Source: CAZFLD01 sp964519835 | GTDB taxonomy: Bacteria; Spirochaetota; Spirochaetia; DSM-27196; CAZFLD01 | Assembly (NCBI GenBank): GCA_964519835.1 | Contig: CAZFLD010000001.1 | Span: 62,001 to 126,000, forward strand | DNA: 64,000 nucleotides | Reading direction: 5' to 3' | Shown: positions 16,301 through 24,263 of the stretch, in pieces | Numbering within the stretch: position 1 is the stretch's first letter | How the letters are laid out: every line of letters begins with the position of its first letter | Translations under genes and position numbers: made by a program | The notes under the pieces: generated by a model | Databases searched by the model: none | The model's input: only the letters and a program-made list of their open reading frames with translations | Told to the model about the DNA's origin: nothing

Positions 16301-17143
16301 ATGAAAGTAATCGTAACGGGAGGAAGTGGACGCGCCGGTCGGCATGTTGTGGCCGCTCTTGGTAAGGTCGGTCACGAGGTGACAAACGTAGACCGTGACA
16401 AGGCGGCGGCCGGCGTTTGTACAATCGCAATCGACCTCGAGGATGCAGGCGCTGTGTACGACGTCATGGCCGAAGTAAGGCCCGAGGGCGTTTGCCACCT
16501 CGCCGCGAATCCGTCTCCGGCCGGCTTCGGGCGAACCGACATCTTTCGCGGCAACACGATGATAACTTACAACGTGATGCAGGCCGCCGGGGATTTTGCC
16601 GTGCGCCGGTTTATCAATGCGGGAAGTGAGATGGCAACCGGTTGGCTCACAACCGACAATCTGCCGCCGCGCCTGCCGTTTACCGAGGAAGATGTAACGC
16701 CGAGCGCAAACGCCTATGCACTAAGCAAGCTCATGTCCGAGGTGATTGCCGATTCCCTCTCCGTACGATATCCCGACATGGCAATGTGCACGCTGCGCAT
16801 CAACAACGTGATTCCTCCCGAGGAGCAGGACAAGATGCTCCGTCCGAGGCGGGAAAGGTTTCCGGGACCCGGTAGTGCTAATTTCTGGAGCTATATCGAT
16901 GCCCGTGACGTCGGCACCGCGTTTTGCGCCGCTTTAGAGGGCGAGTCGTCCGGCCATGAGGTTTTTTTGATTGCCGCGGCGGACACTTGTATCGAAGTGC
17001 CGATCCAAGAGGCCATTAAGACCCGTTACGGCGTCGAGGGCAACTTCGCGCCCGACCACCCGCCGTTTCAATCACTCTTCGACTGCTCGAAAATCAAACG
17101 CCTTTTCGGCTGGGAGCCCGCGCACAGCTGGCGCGACGCGTAA
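16301..17143 (+). CDS. NAD-dependent epimerase/dehydratase (extended SDR)
   Basis: 280 residues from ATG 16301 with AGGAGG eight bases upstream. Rossmann motif VTGGSGRAG at the N-terminus, with the Tyr-xxx-Lys active site in NAYALSKLM. The rest resembles extended short-chain dehydrogenases acting on nucleotide sugars or uronates, with a nearby Ser in INAGSEMATG. The likely reaction is NAD(H)-dependent oxidation, epimerisation or dehydration of a sugar. The substrate is not readable. It is a single gene downstream of the sulfatase, separated by 200 bases. An upstream in-frame ATG at 16256 lies inside the leader hairpin and is not favoured. Confidence 0.8.
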   Translation: MKVIVTGGSGRAGRHVVAALGKVGHEVTNVDRDKAAAGVCTIAIDLEDAGAVYDVMAEVRPEGVCHLAANPSPAGFGRTDIFRGNTMITYNVMQAAGDFAVRRFINAGSEMATGWLTTDNLPPRLPFTEEDVTPSANAYALSKLMSEVIADSLSVRYPDMAMCTLRINNVIPPEEQDKMLRPRRERFPGPGSANFWSYIDARDVGTAFCAALEGESSGHEVFLIAAADTCIEVPIQEAIKTRYGVEGNFAPDHPPFQSLFDCSKIKRLFGWEPAHSWRDA

Positions 17144-17148
17144 AGGGA

Positions 17149-17183
17149 GCTCGAGGCGCAAAGGATGCTCGAGGCGCAAAGGA
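17149..17183. repeat. 18-bp direct tandem repeat, two copies
   Basis: GCTCGAGGCGCAAAGGA occurs at 17149-17165 and 17167-17183, a perfect pair at an 18-base period starting six bases after the epimerase stop codon. Confidence 0.85.
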
Positions 17184-17327
17184 GCCGCTACGAGCGCCGC
17201 CTTTTAGACAATCGTGGCGCCGGGCGGGGTTTGTCTCTGAGCGAAGCCATCATGTCCCGGACAGCAAAAGTCAGAAGCTTGATATCCGTAGCTCTCTGCT
17301 CGTTTGTCTCCGGCAATCAACAGGCAA

Positions 17328-17905
17328 TGTCACGAACCTTGATGCGCGAAATCACGCAAGTGCATACTGTGGCGAGTATTGGACCCTCTCGACTGTCAGA
17401 CTGTCGATCTGCAGGCTCTTCCTCACCGCCTGCCCGCAGTGGGTGCGATCGACGGCGACCGGGTCGTTGATGCGGAAGCGCTTGAACAGGTTGTGTGACA
17501 ACAGGTAGACCCACAGCCGCTCCATGCTGTGATTAACGTTGCGCGCGAAGCGTACCGTCTCGCGGACATGCTCGGCGAGGTCCTTTCGAAACTCGCGGTC
17601 CATGTAGTTGACCGGGAACAGCGGGTTGGAGGTGGTCCGCGGTGCCCGGGAGTCGACGCGCCGGTGGATGAGCCGTCCGTCGTGGCGGGCGTCCGCTGCG
17701 TCGCAGCGTGAGATAGTAGCAAGAGAACACAAACTGCGAGCGCGCGCCGACGAGGAAGTGCATGTTGTTCGGGTAGTACTGACTGACGGCAAAACTCTCG
17801 AACGCGACGGTGGCAATCCGGGTTCGGAGAGAACGGGGGCTTCACTTCCGTCTACTCGCAAGAACTTGCTTTTGCCTTTTTCTTAGAGCATCAAGGTTCG
17901 TGACA
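17328..17905. mobile_element. Decayed insertion sequence with perfect 18-bp terminal inverted repeats
   Basis: TGTCACGAACCTTGATGC at 17328-17345 is matched exactly by its reverse complement at 17888-17905, bounding 578 bases. Inside, on the minus strand, lie transposase fragments in two frames. The total is well below a normal transposase gene, so this is an internally deleted, non-autonomous copy. No target-site duplication is visible (left flank ggcaa, right flank gttca). The family is not identified. The surrounding gap 17184-17327 holds no recognisable gene. Confidence 0.75.
17352..17846 (-). pseudogene. Transposase remnant, C-terminal part, frameshifted
   Basis: One frame gives FAVSQYYPNNMHFLVGAR and SQFVFSCYYLTL. 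After about base 17710 the sense passes to another frame, with RTTSNPLFPVNYMDREFRKD, LAEHVRETVRFARNVN and a C-terminal tail ending 24 bases from the left inverted repeat. The character (PVNYxDREFRKDLAEHxRE) resembles the C-terminus of DDE-type insertion-sequence transposases. The N-terminal part and probably a catalytic acid are missing. At least one frameshift and a large deletion make it inactive. Confidence 0.6.
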
Positions 17906-17935
17906 GTTCAGAAGGTCCGCGATAGTTCAGTCACG

Positions 17936-17964
17936 TTGACACCGTACAAGTGCCCAATTATCAT
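17936..17964 (+). promoter_or_regulatory. Sigma70 promoter TTGACA-17-TATCAT
   Basis: A perfect -35 (TTGACA, 17936-17941) and TATCAT (17959-17964) are 17 bases apart. Initiation near 17971 would rule out the upstream GTG at 17950 and supports GTG 17989 as the start of the flippase-like gene. It lies 30 bases outside the right end of the insertion-sequence remnant. Confidence 0.65.
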
Positions 17965-17988
17965 GAGCCACGCCATACTGGCGGGGGA

Positions 17989-19065
17989 GTGGCAACCATC
18001 GAACTTGAGCGTAAACCCAGCCAGCTCCGCAAAGTGCTACTTTTTGCGGGCATTAGCATTGTATCTCTGGGGCTGGTATTTGCCTTGACATACAACAAGC
18101 AAACGGTCGAGGCTCTCCAGCAGCTTGATCCGATCTATCTGCTGTTGTTGGCGGGGGTTTGGCTAACGGCCATCACCTTCGACTCTTTGAGTTTTTACTT
18201 CTACACCCGCGGTACGGACGAGCACTTGTCGTTTTGGTCTTCCTACAAATCCGCTACGCTCCGCATATTTTTCAACATCATTACGCCGTTTAGCTTTGGC
18301 GGGCAGCCCTTTGTGATCTTTTCATTACAAAAGCGGGGCGTCCCAACCGGAAAGGCATCTTCGGTGGTGTTCACAAAGCTTATCATCGTTTCCATCTTTG
18401 TCCTTGTGGGTGCGATCATCGCCTTTTTTATCTTCCCGGAGGATATCGGCGGCATTCCTGCCGTAAACACCATTTTTCTGTTGAGCCTGGCACTGCAGGT
18501 CGGATTTATCATGTTCCTTATCCTAAGCATGTTTTACCCACACGCGATAATCCGGATCCTGCAAAAGCTGGGGGCAGTTTTTTCGAGAATACATCTCATC
18601 AAAGACCCTCACCTATTTAGCAAGCGTGTGCTGATCGAGGCGAACGTCGCTCGGCGCAGTTTCCGGAAGTACTTCCGACAGCATCTGGTCAGTTTTATCA
18701 TCGGTACTCTGGCGATCGGGTTTATGTACGTCGCGGAAGCATCAATGCTCTACGTTGTGTTCAGGGGCCTTGGAGTTTATCTCCGCTACATCGATGCCGT
18801 GGCGCTTGGCGCTCTCTTGGTTTTTATCATCTCGTTTATGCCGACCCCCGGAAACGCCGGCCTTGGAGAAGCGCTCTTTGTACTGGTGTTCTCGGGGTCG
18901 GCTCCGAGCTATGTCCTTGGTATCGCGGTCATTCTCTGGCGCTTTTTCTACAACTATATAAGCGCGGGACTCGGCGCCCTTTTTAGCTCTCAGCAGTTCA
19001 CCGGAATCTTCCAACGCAAGAGTGTCGCGCCAAAAAACAACGAGTCGTTACCCAATGACGCATAG
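17989..19065 (+). CDS. Flippase-like membrane protein (UPF0104/lysyl-PG synthase membrane-domain family)
   Basis: 358 residues from GTG 17989. About eight transmembrane segments have the family pattern FNIITPFSFGGQP in the first half and SFMPTPGNAGLGEALF in the second. Members include the membrane half of MprF and AglD-like proteins, implicated in lipid or lipid-linked-sugar translocation. No soluble aminoacyl-transfer domain is attached. The next gene, a glycolipid glycosyltransferase, overlaps it by 11 bases, so the two are coupled and probably act on the same lipid. An earlier GTG (17950) lies upstream of the predicted transcription start. Confidence 0.8.
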   Translation: MATIELERKPSQLRKVLLFAGISIVSLGLVFALTYNKQTVEALQQLDPIYLLLLAGVWLTAITFDSLSFYFYTRGTDEHLSFWSSYKSATLRIFFNIITPFSFGGQPFVIFSLQKRGVPTGKASSVVFTKLIIVSIFVLVGAIIAFFIFPEDIGGIPAVNTIFLLSLALQVGFIMFLILSMFYPHAIIRILQKLGAVFSRIHLIKDPHLFSKRVLIEANVARRSFRKYFRQHLVSFIIGTLAIGFMYVAEASMLYVVFRGLGVYLRYIDAVALGALLVFIISFMPTPGNAGLGEALFVLVFSGSAPSYVLGIAVILWRFFYNYISAGLGALFSSQQFTGIFQRKSVAPKNNESLPNDA

Positions 19066-20239
19066 GGAACATGCCGACCACTCCCCCGGTGGTCGGATTA
19101 AGCTTCTCATGACGATGGTGGAGGTTGGCTCCGGCCACAAGACGCCGGCCGTGGCCGTTGCTGAAGCCATCAGGCATGACTTTCCCGACATGTACCAGAT
19201 CGACATAGTGGATTTTGCGGCGCAAGTCGGAGCAAAAACACAAGATGAACAGATCAAAGAGAGCTGGGATATTGCGCTTCGATTCCCGTTCGTCGCACGG
19301 CTGATGTACGCCCTGAGTCGGGTGTTCCACCCCGTGTCGCAAGTGTTCACACGGCTCTTTTTGCGTGAGTTTATTAAACGCGCGATCCGATTTATTGCCG
19401 ACTACAAACCCGACATTGTCTTTTCCACGTATACGTTTTGTACCACTGCGGCGGTCGTGGCCAGGAACAGCCTGGGGCTCAAATTCCCGATCATCGTGTA
19501 CGTGGTTGACCCCTTCGACGGATACAATCTCTGGGCGGAGCGCCGTGCGGACTACTTTTTGGTTGCCTCCGAAGAATCCAAAGATCGTCTGATCAGTTTT
19601 GGGATCGACGAAACCAAGATCTGGATTCTCGATTTCCCCGTGAGCAGGAAGTTTCAGCAGATCACGCGGTCGCGAGAGGAGATTGCCCAGGACTATCCGC
19701 TCAAGCCGAATCGCCCGACGCTCCTTATCACCTCGGGTGGTTTTGGCGTCGGTAAGGTCAGCAAGTACGGTGTAGAGATCTACCGTCGTGGGTTGCCGGT
19801 CAATCTGCTATTTGTCTGCGGCCGGAACGAAGATCTTCGGCGGGAGCTTATCCAACTTGTAGAGGACGAGTCGAGTGATACCGTATTGGTACCCCTTGGA
19901 TACGTTACGAACATGAACGAGCTACAGTACCTCGCGGACATGGTCGTCGGTAAAGCCGGTGCTTCTACCGCATTTGAGTCGCTTATCATGGGCAACCCGG
20001 TCTTGTTTACCGAATGGGTTGCGCAGAATGACAAGCACATCGTCGATCACTTCTGCCGGAACGAGTACGGTTGGTACGCCAAGACAAAGCGCGAGTTCTT
20101 CGAGATCCTCGAGCGGATTCTCGAGAGTGACGAGCTCGAGCGATATACCGAGTACGTGCGCAGGCGTGATTTCAACACGGGGGTGAGCGACGTTTCGCTG
20201 TTTATTGATACCATTGCCAAAAGCGGTGATCCGGACTAA
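19055..20239 (+). CDS. MGDG-synthase-like glycosyltransferase (GT28 type)
   Basis: 394 residues, GT-B fold. An N-terminal acceptor domain has MVEVGSGHKTPAVAVAEAI, typical of monogalactosyl-diacylglycerol-synthase and processive diacylglycerol glycosyltransferases. A C-terminal donor domain has LITSGGFGVGK and the nucleotide-sugar-binding GKAGASTAFESLIMGNPV. The likely reaction is transfer of galactose or glucose from a nucleotide sugar to a membrane lipid on the cytoplasmic face. ATG 19055 overlaps the end of the flippase-like gene by 11 bases. It converges, 14 bases apart, on the acyl-chain biosynthesis operon, which suggests a shared lipid theme. Acceptor lipid and sugar are unknown. Confidence 0.82.
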   Translation: MTHREHADHSPGGRIKLLMTMVEVGSGHKTPAVAVAEAIRHDFPDMYQIDIVDFAAQVGAKTQDEQIKESWDIALRFPFVARLMYALSRVFHPVSQVFTRLFLREFIKRAIRFIADYKPDIVFSTYTFCTTAAVVARNSLGLKFPIIVYVVDPFDGYNLWAERRADYFLVASEESKDRLISFGIDETKIWILDFPVSRKFQQITRSREEIAQDYPLKPNRPTLLITSGGFGVGKVSKYGVEIYRRGLPVNLLFVCGRNEDLRRELIQLVEDESSDTVLVPLGYVTNMNELQYLADMVVGKAGASTAFESLIMGNPVLFTEWVAQNDKHIVDHFCRNEYGWYAKTKREFFEILERILESDELERYTEYVRRRDFNTGVSDVSLFIDTIAKSGDPD

Positions 20240-20253
20240 CGTCGTCGCTATCC

Positions 20254-21162
20254 TCAGCGCGCGTCGAGGAAGTCGAGATCTAACCGGTAGACCAGTATCT
20301 CCGGGGGCTTTTTCGGCATTACGGCAAGGGATGCAAAGACATGCTTAGGAAGTCCTGCCGCGGGTAGGTAGTCGGTCAAATCGACAATACGAATGCCGCC
20401 GATGCCGGGAAAGCTCGTTGTTGGCCCGAGGGCGGAAAAGGATCGCAAAGCGGGCAGCACCTCTCCCCCGACACACTTGATCACCGCTTCCTTGCGGGTC
20501 CACAGCGCAAAAAACGACTCGTGGAACCCAGCCCCCTTTTCGGTCGCGTTTCTCCCGGACGGCACGGTCCGTCCGCTCGGACCCGTATGTGTGCTCCCTA
20601 TGCACTCCGGCGGCGCGTCTTCGAAGCCGGATAGAAAGTCGACCTCCAGCGGGTGAAAGAAGTCTTGGACGATCCGTTCCGCCCCGGGCATAGGCCGCAA
20701 CGCTTCGATGTCCACGCCTACCGAAACGTCCATGTTCGCGTGCTTGTTTTCCCCATCGGCCTCCGCTTCAGCCAGCGCGACCAAGCCCAGGTCTCCACAG
20801 TGTGAGAGGTTAAACTCCACGGGGGACGCGTTTGTGGCCTCCGGACCCACGACGGCACGGGACCCAACCCGACCGCCGCGCACGCGTGATAACACCGGCT
20901 TGCCGCTGTTTGTCCGCACAATTGTCAGATCACCCGGGGGAAGGGATAGCTTTTGTCCGAGTATCAACCGCAGTGCGCCGCGAAAGGCAATAAAACGGTG
21001 GCGGCCGGCGGCAACCGCGTATGTCTCGGCCTCGTGGCGTTCGGTGGTGGAAAGAAAACTGCAAAGCGTTGCAAAAGCGTTTTTGCGGAGTCGGCTGAGG
21101 TCCATCCCGTAGAGCGATACGTGGAGAGCCACTGCCGGGTTGCTACTCGTCGAGGATGACAA
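20254..21162 (-). CDS. 4'-phosphopantetheinyl transferase (Sfp type)
   Basis: 302 residues. Two-lobed Sfp-type PPTase with both signature motifs: GVDIEAL (Mg2+/CoA site) and FFALWTRKEAVIKCVGG. It transfers the phosphopantetheine arm of CoA to the serine of carrier proteins. The obvious client is the ACP encoded two genes upstream (Ser39). Last gene of the operon, it overlaps the DH gene by 20 bases. It is longer than typical Sfp proteins (~230), with extra low-complexity segments around residues 75-90 and 170-190. A dedicated PPTase inside the cluster supports a self-contained carrier-protein pathway. Confidence 0.88.
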   Translation of the reverse strand: MSSSTSSNPAVALHVSLYGMDLSRLRKNAFATLCSFLSTTERHEAETYAVAAGRHRFIAFRGALRLILGQKLSLPPGDLTIVRTNSGKPVLSRVRGGRVGSRAVVGPEATNASPVEFNLSHCGDLGLVALAEAEADGENKHANMDVSVGVDIEALRPMPGAERIVQDFFHPLEVDFLSGFEDAPPECIGSTHTGPSGRTVPSGRNATEKGAGFHESFFALWTRKEAVIKCVGGEVLPALRSFSALGPTTSFPGIGGIRIVDLTDYLPAAGLPKHVFASLAVMPKKPPEILVYRLDLDFLDAR

Positions 21163-21781
21163 CTTCGCCGGCGGTTACGCAGGAGACCTTGTCGCCTATC
21201 ATGACCTGGCCGATCATCTGCGCGAGAAACCCGTCGAATGCAATCGCCTGGGCCAGGAGGCGGACCTGGTCGCCCGGGCGTACAGGTTCAAGGTAGTACG
21301 CGCCCAAGACCCTCGTGGCGCGCATGGCCACAGGCTCGGCGTCCGCCGGTATGTCGGTACCGCCGGTTTTTACAAAGTGGTAGAGACAAAGCCCAAGCTG
21401 CCCAACCATCTCTATTTCGAACGAGCCTGGATACAGGGGATAGTCCGGAAAGTGGCCGCTGAAGACCGGGTCCGTGGGATCCAGGTCCCGGCGCCCTTCA
21501 ATACAACCGGAGGCAACGTCGAGGCCGATGACCTTGTCTACAAAAAGAAGCGGCGGGCGGTGGGGGATAATGCGCTTGATAGCCTCCACATCGTGCGCAA
21601 TAGGTGGAAGAGCATCAAAAAGCGACCGCTTTCGCAGCCGCCTCAGACGTTTGTCTACTTCGACGACGTCCAACGGGTCCGCCTCGGCGAAGGTGCCCTG
21701 CGGCCCGAGGGTCGTGTCATTCGGTGGACCGCCGGCTGCCGTGGAGCCGTTGGCCCCGTCCTGTGAGCGCCCGCTGCTCAC
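21143..21781 (-). CDS. FabZ-like 3-hydroxyacyl-ACP dehydratase (hot-dog fold)
   Basis: 212 residues. The hot-dog domain starts near residue 64. IPHRPPLLFVDKV is followed by GHFPDYPLYPGSFEIE, which supplies the FabZ-type catalytic pair His110 and Glu124. It would remove water from beta-hydroxyacyl-ACP to give the trans-2-enoyl chain. The first ~60 residues are an extra, Gly/Ser- and charge-rich extension not found in ordinary FabZ. The GTG start overlaps the oxoamine-synthase stop by four bases (GTGA), and the PPTase start lies within its end, so all three are coupled. Confidence 0.85.
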   Translation of the reverse strand: MSSGRSQDGANGSTAAGGPPNDTTLGPQGTFAEADPLDVVEVDKRLRRLRKRSLFDALPPIAHDVEAIKRIIPHRPPLLFVDKVIGLDVASGCIEGRRDLDPTDPVFSGHFPDYPLYPGSFEIEMVGQLGLCLYHFVKTGGTDIPADAEPVAMRATRVLGAYYLEPVRPGDQVRLLAQAIAFDGFLAQMIGQVMIGDKVSCVTAGEVVILDE

Positions 21782-23058
21782 GCGGACCTGAGCCCCTTCA
21801 CGATCACGTCTTCAACGATGTTCAAAACTCGATCCATGTCGTCCTTGATAAGCTGGGAGCTCACCGAGATTCGGAATCGACGTGCATGGGCCGGAACGGC
21901 CGGATAGTCGATCGGTTGCAGGAACAGGCCACGCTTTTGCATTTCCGCGGCGAAGGTAAAGAGCTTCTCCCCGGAGTTGCCGACGATTATCGGGATGACC
22001 TGGGAGTTGGAGTCTCCCATGTTGATGTTGAGGGCGTCAAAGCCCGACTTTAAGTACCTGGTGTTTTCCCAGAGCTTGTCCCGCAACGAAGAATCTCGTG
22101 TGGCAACTTCGAGGCTCTTGATCATTGCCGCGACAACCGGAGGCGAGGGAGCGCACGAGAAGTTCCAAGCCGACGCATATCCCTTTAGGTAGCGGATGAT
22201 TCGGGCGTTCGAGCAGATAAAGCCGCCGACCCCACCGAAGGACTTACTCAATGTGCCGTAGCTCATGCCGATCCGGTCTTCCATATGAAAGTGCTCGGCC
22301 ACGCCACGCCCATTCTCGCCGAACATTAGTGTAGAATGCGCTTCGTCGATGTATATCGGCGCGTTGTACGCCTCGCACCGCTCAACGATCTCAGGAAGGA
22401 GCGCCATGTCCCCGTCCATGGAGTAGACGCCCTCGACCACGACAAGCGTTCGCTTCCCCTTTGCCTTTTCGAGCACTTGCTCGAGACTGTCGGGATTGTT
22501 GTGGTCGAAAAACATCATTTTGGCGCCCGAAAGGGTGCCGCCGTCGACAAGGCTCTTGTGTGACTTTTCGTCGAAAATGATCACGTCGCCCTTGCGCATC
22601 ATTCCCTGCAGTGCCCCGAGGTTTCCGCCGTAGCCGCTGGAAAAGACCAGTGCGTCTTCCTTTTGCTTGAACTCGGCGAGCTTCTTGGCGAAGGTCACGT
22701 GAAGATCCAGCGTGCCCGAGACGAGGGGCGCGCCCGAGGAGCTCAGGCCGTACTTGAGGGCCGCTTCTCGGGCCGCCTCGATAACCTCAGGATGGGTCGA
22801 CAGACCGAGATAGTTGTACGACGTGAGATTGATAATCGTGCGCCGCTGGTTGTCGATGTTGCTGAGGATTTCCGTTTCCGCCCGGGGAGCGGCAAGCAGC
22901 TGCTGCTCGAAGAAGGTAAAGCTTCTTTTGACAAGAGGATGCTCCATCCACTCGTCGAAGTCTGCGGGCGGCAGCATGGGATTGGGACTATCGTTGTAGT
23001 GAAAATCCGCAAGGCTGTAATTGAGTATTTGCTGGTCGGATGCCTGCTGTGTGGCCAT
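21778..23058 (-). CDS. Alpha-oxoamine synthase (AONS/KBL/serine-palmitoyltransferase family)
   Basis: 426 residues, fold-type I PLP enzyme. PLP lysine Lys272 is in YGTLSKSFGGVGG, the phosphate/ring Asp238 in YIDEAHS, and the stacking His167 in DEKSHKS. The family condenses an amino acid (Gly, Ala, Ser or cysteate) with an acyl-CoA or acyl-ACP, with loss of CO2, giving an aminoketone. The ACP gene lies 12 bases upstream and a full chain-building set surrounds it. An ACP-bound chain is therefore the likely acyl donor, and this enzyme the chain-release step. A ~75-residue N-terminal extension precedes the family core. AGGAGG-like GGAGG precedes the ATG. Which amino acid is used cannot be read. 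Confidence 0.87.
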   Translation of the reverse strand: MATQQASDQQILNYSLADFHYNDSPNPMLPPADFDEWMEHPLVKRSFTFFEQQLLAAPRAETEILSNIDNQRRTIINLTSYNYLGLSTHPEVIEAAREAALKYGLSSSGAPLVSGTLDLHVTFAKKLAEFKQKEDALVFSSGYGGNLGALQGMMRKGDVIIFDEKSHKSLVDGGTLSGAKMMFFDHNNPDSLEQVLEKAKGKRTLVVVEGVYSMDGDMALLPEIVERCEAYNAPIYIDEAHSTLMFGENGRGVAEHFHMEDRIGMSYGTLSKSFGGVGGFICSNARIIRYLKGYASAWNFSCAPSPPVVAAMIKSLEVATRDSSLRDKLWENTRYLKSGFDALNINMGDSNSQVIPIIVGNSGEKLFTFAAEMQKRGLFLQPIDYPAVPAHARRFRISVSSQLIKDDMDRVLNIVEDVIVKGLRSA

Positions 23059-23070
23059 AAGCCTCCGTTG

Positions 23071-23319
23071 CTATTCCTTTTCCACGTAGTCAATGAACTT
23101 GTCGGCAAGCTGTTCTATGGTTTCGATGTCTGCAAGTTCGGACCGTGGAATCTTGATGCTGAGCTCGCGCATGGAGGTGGATACGACCTCAATCATGTCG
23201 AGACTGTTGGCTCCGTATTCTTTCATCGACTTGGACGGGTCGATATCGTCCATCTCCACGTCGTCGAGATTGTCGACGATGTTCTGTTTGATGACCTGCA
23301 TTACTTCGTCTTTTGTCAT
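23071..23319 (-). CDS. Acyl carrier protein
   Basis: 82 residues, acidic, four-helix carrier protein. The phosphopantetheine-attachment serine is Ser39 in EYGANSLDMIEV; the residue before it is Asn where FabF-type ACPs usually have Asp (DSL), and Asn is common in specialised ACPs. A good Shine-Dalgarno (AGGAGA) precedes the ATG. It is the only carrier protein seen in the operon, and would carry the growing chain for KS, KR, DH, ER, the beta-branching enzymes and the oxoamine synthase. Confidence 0.93.
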   Translation of the reverse strand: MTKDEVMQVIKQNIVDNLDDVEMDDIDPSKSMKEYGANSLDMIEVVSTSMRELSIKIPRSELADIETIEQLADKFIDYVEKE

Positions 23320-23373
23320 CTTGTTCTCCTATGCTGCTTGTCTATTTTTGTACAACGACGAACGTCGTGTAAG

Positions 23374-24183
23374 TTACTCTTTGAATTGTTGATCGTCCAA
23401 GTACCGCATCATAAGGTTGTCGATAAGCGGAAGACCCTTGTCGACGGTAATTAGCTGACCGTTCATGCCGTCCAAAAGTCCACTGGCGACTGCGAAGATC
23501 GCGTTTGCACACTCCTCAGGACTTAGAATCATCTCCGGTGTAGCTCCGTGAGACAATGCGTAGTCAAAGAATTTTTCGCCGAAAATATCGGCGAACGATT
23601 CGGTTTTTACGGTGCCGAACCGAATAACGTTAACCCTGCCGCCTTCTTTAAATAGGTGGACCGAAAGATACTTACCAAAAAACTCGAGGAGTGCCTTGGA
23701 GGCGGCAACAAAATCGTAGCCACGGTAGTAGTGGTCCGGACCATCGCTGGAAACACCAATTACGTGTTTAGGATAGGCGCCAAAGGCTCTTTGTATCGCC
23801 ACTGTATAGTCTATCATCGGCCACGTGCTGTACTCAAGGGTTTTGAAAAGACTGCGCTTTTTGTATGCCTTGAGGTCCGGGGTTGTTGCCGCAAAGCCGA
23901 CATTTGAAACAAATACGTCAACCGTTTTAGCGACTTTTCCAATCTCCGCCATAACGGCGTTGGTATCTTCTTCTACCGACACGTCGGCCTGCACAAGAAT
24001 CGGTTCGGGGCCTCCCGTGGCGGCATATTCTGCCGTGAGGGCGTTCATGTCGGCGCTGCCCCACTTGTAGGTAAGGACCGTCCGTGCGCCGGCCTGGGCA
24101 AAAAGGAGACCGGTCGCCCGCCCTATGCCCTTTGTGCCGCCGGTGATAAGGACGGTTTTGTCCGAAAAGTCCATCTGAATCAC
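23374..24183 (-). CDS. SDR-type enoyl-ACP reductase candidate (FabI/FabL-like)
   Basis: 269 residues. NAD(P) motif TGGTKGIGRA at the N-terminus. The active-site tyrosine and lysine are spaced Tyr156-x6-Lys163 (YDFVAASK), the FabI/FabL enoyl-reductase spacing, not the Tyr-xxx-Lys of ketoreductases. Position -4 to the Lys is Val. This supports reduction of trans-2-enoyl-ACP and would complete the reductive cycle with KR and DH. A ceramide-reductase-like or other SDR role is the alternative. Start GTG 24183 has GGGGG seven bases upstream, and an in-frame ATG at 24174 is also possible. Confidence 0.75.
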   Translation of the reverse strand: MIQMDFSDKTVLITGGTKGIGRATGLLFAQAGARTVLTYKWGSADMNALTAEYAATGGPEPILVQADVSVEEDTNAVMAEIGKVAKTVDVFVSNVGFAATTPDLKAYKKRSLFKTLEYSTWPMIDYTVAIQRAFGAYPKHVIGVSSDGPDHYYRGYDFVAASKALLEFFGKYLSVHLFKEGGRVNVIRFGTVKTESFADIFGEKFFDYALSHGATPEMILSPEECANAIFAVASGLLDGMNGQLITVDKGLPLIDNLMMRYLDDQQFKE

Positions 24184-24263
24184 GAGTTGCCCCCTGTTTG
24201 ATGCCGGCCCTGTTGCGGTCGGTTGTGCCGCGCACAGATACGGCGGCGTCTGTTGGTTTGTGC

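Noticed and set aside
17950..17988. GTG 17950 as start of the flippase-like gene
   Set aside because: It lies between the -35 and -10 of a well-formed promoter, upstream of the expected transcript start.
22663..23454. Long plus-strand open frame (263 codons) over the oxoamine synthase and ACP genes
   Set aside because: Antisense shadow of two confidently identified genes in GC-rich DNA, with no family sequence and no ribosome site.
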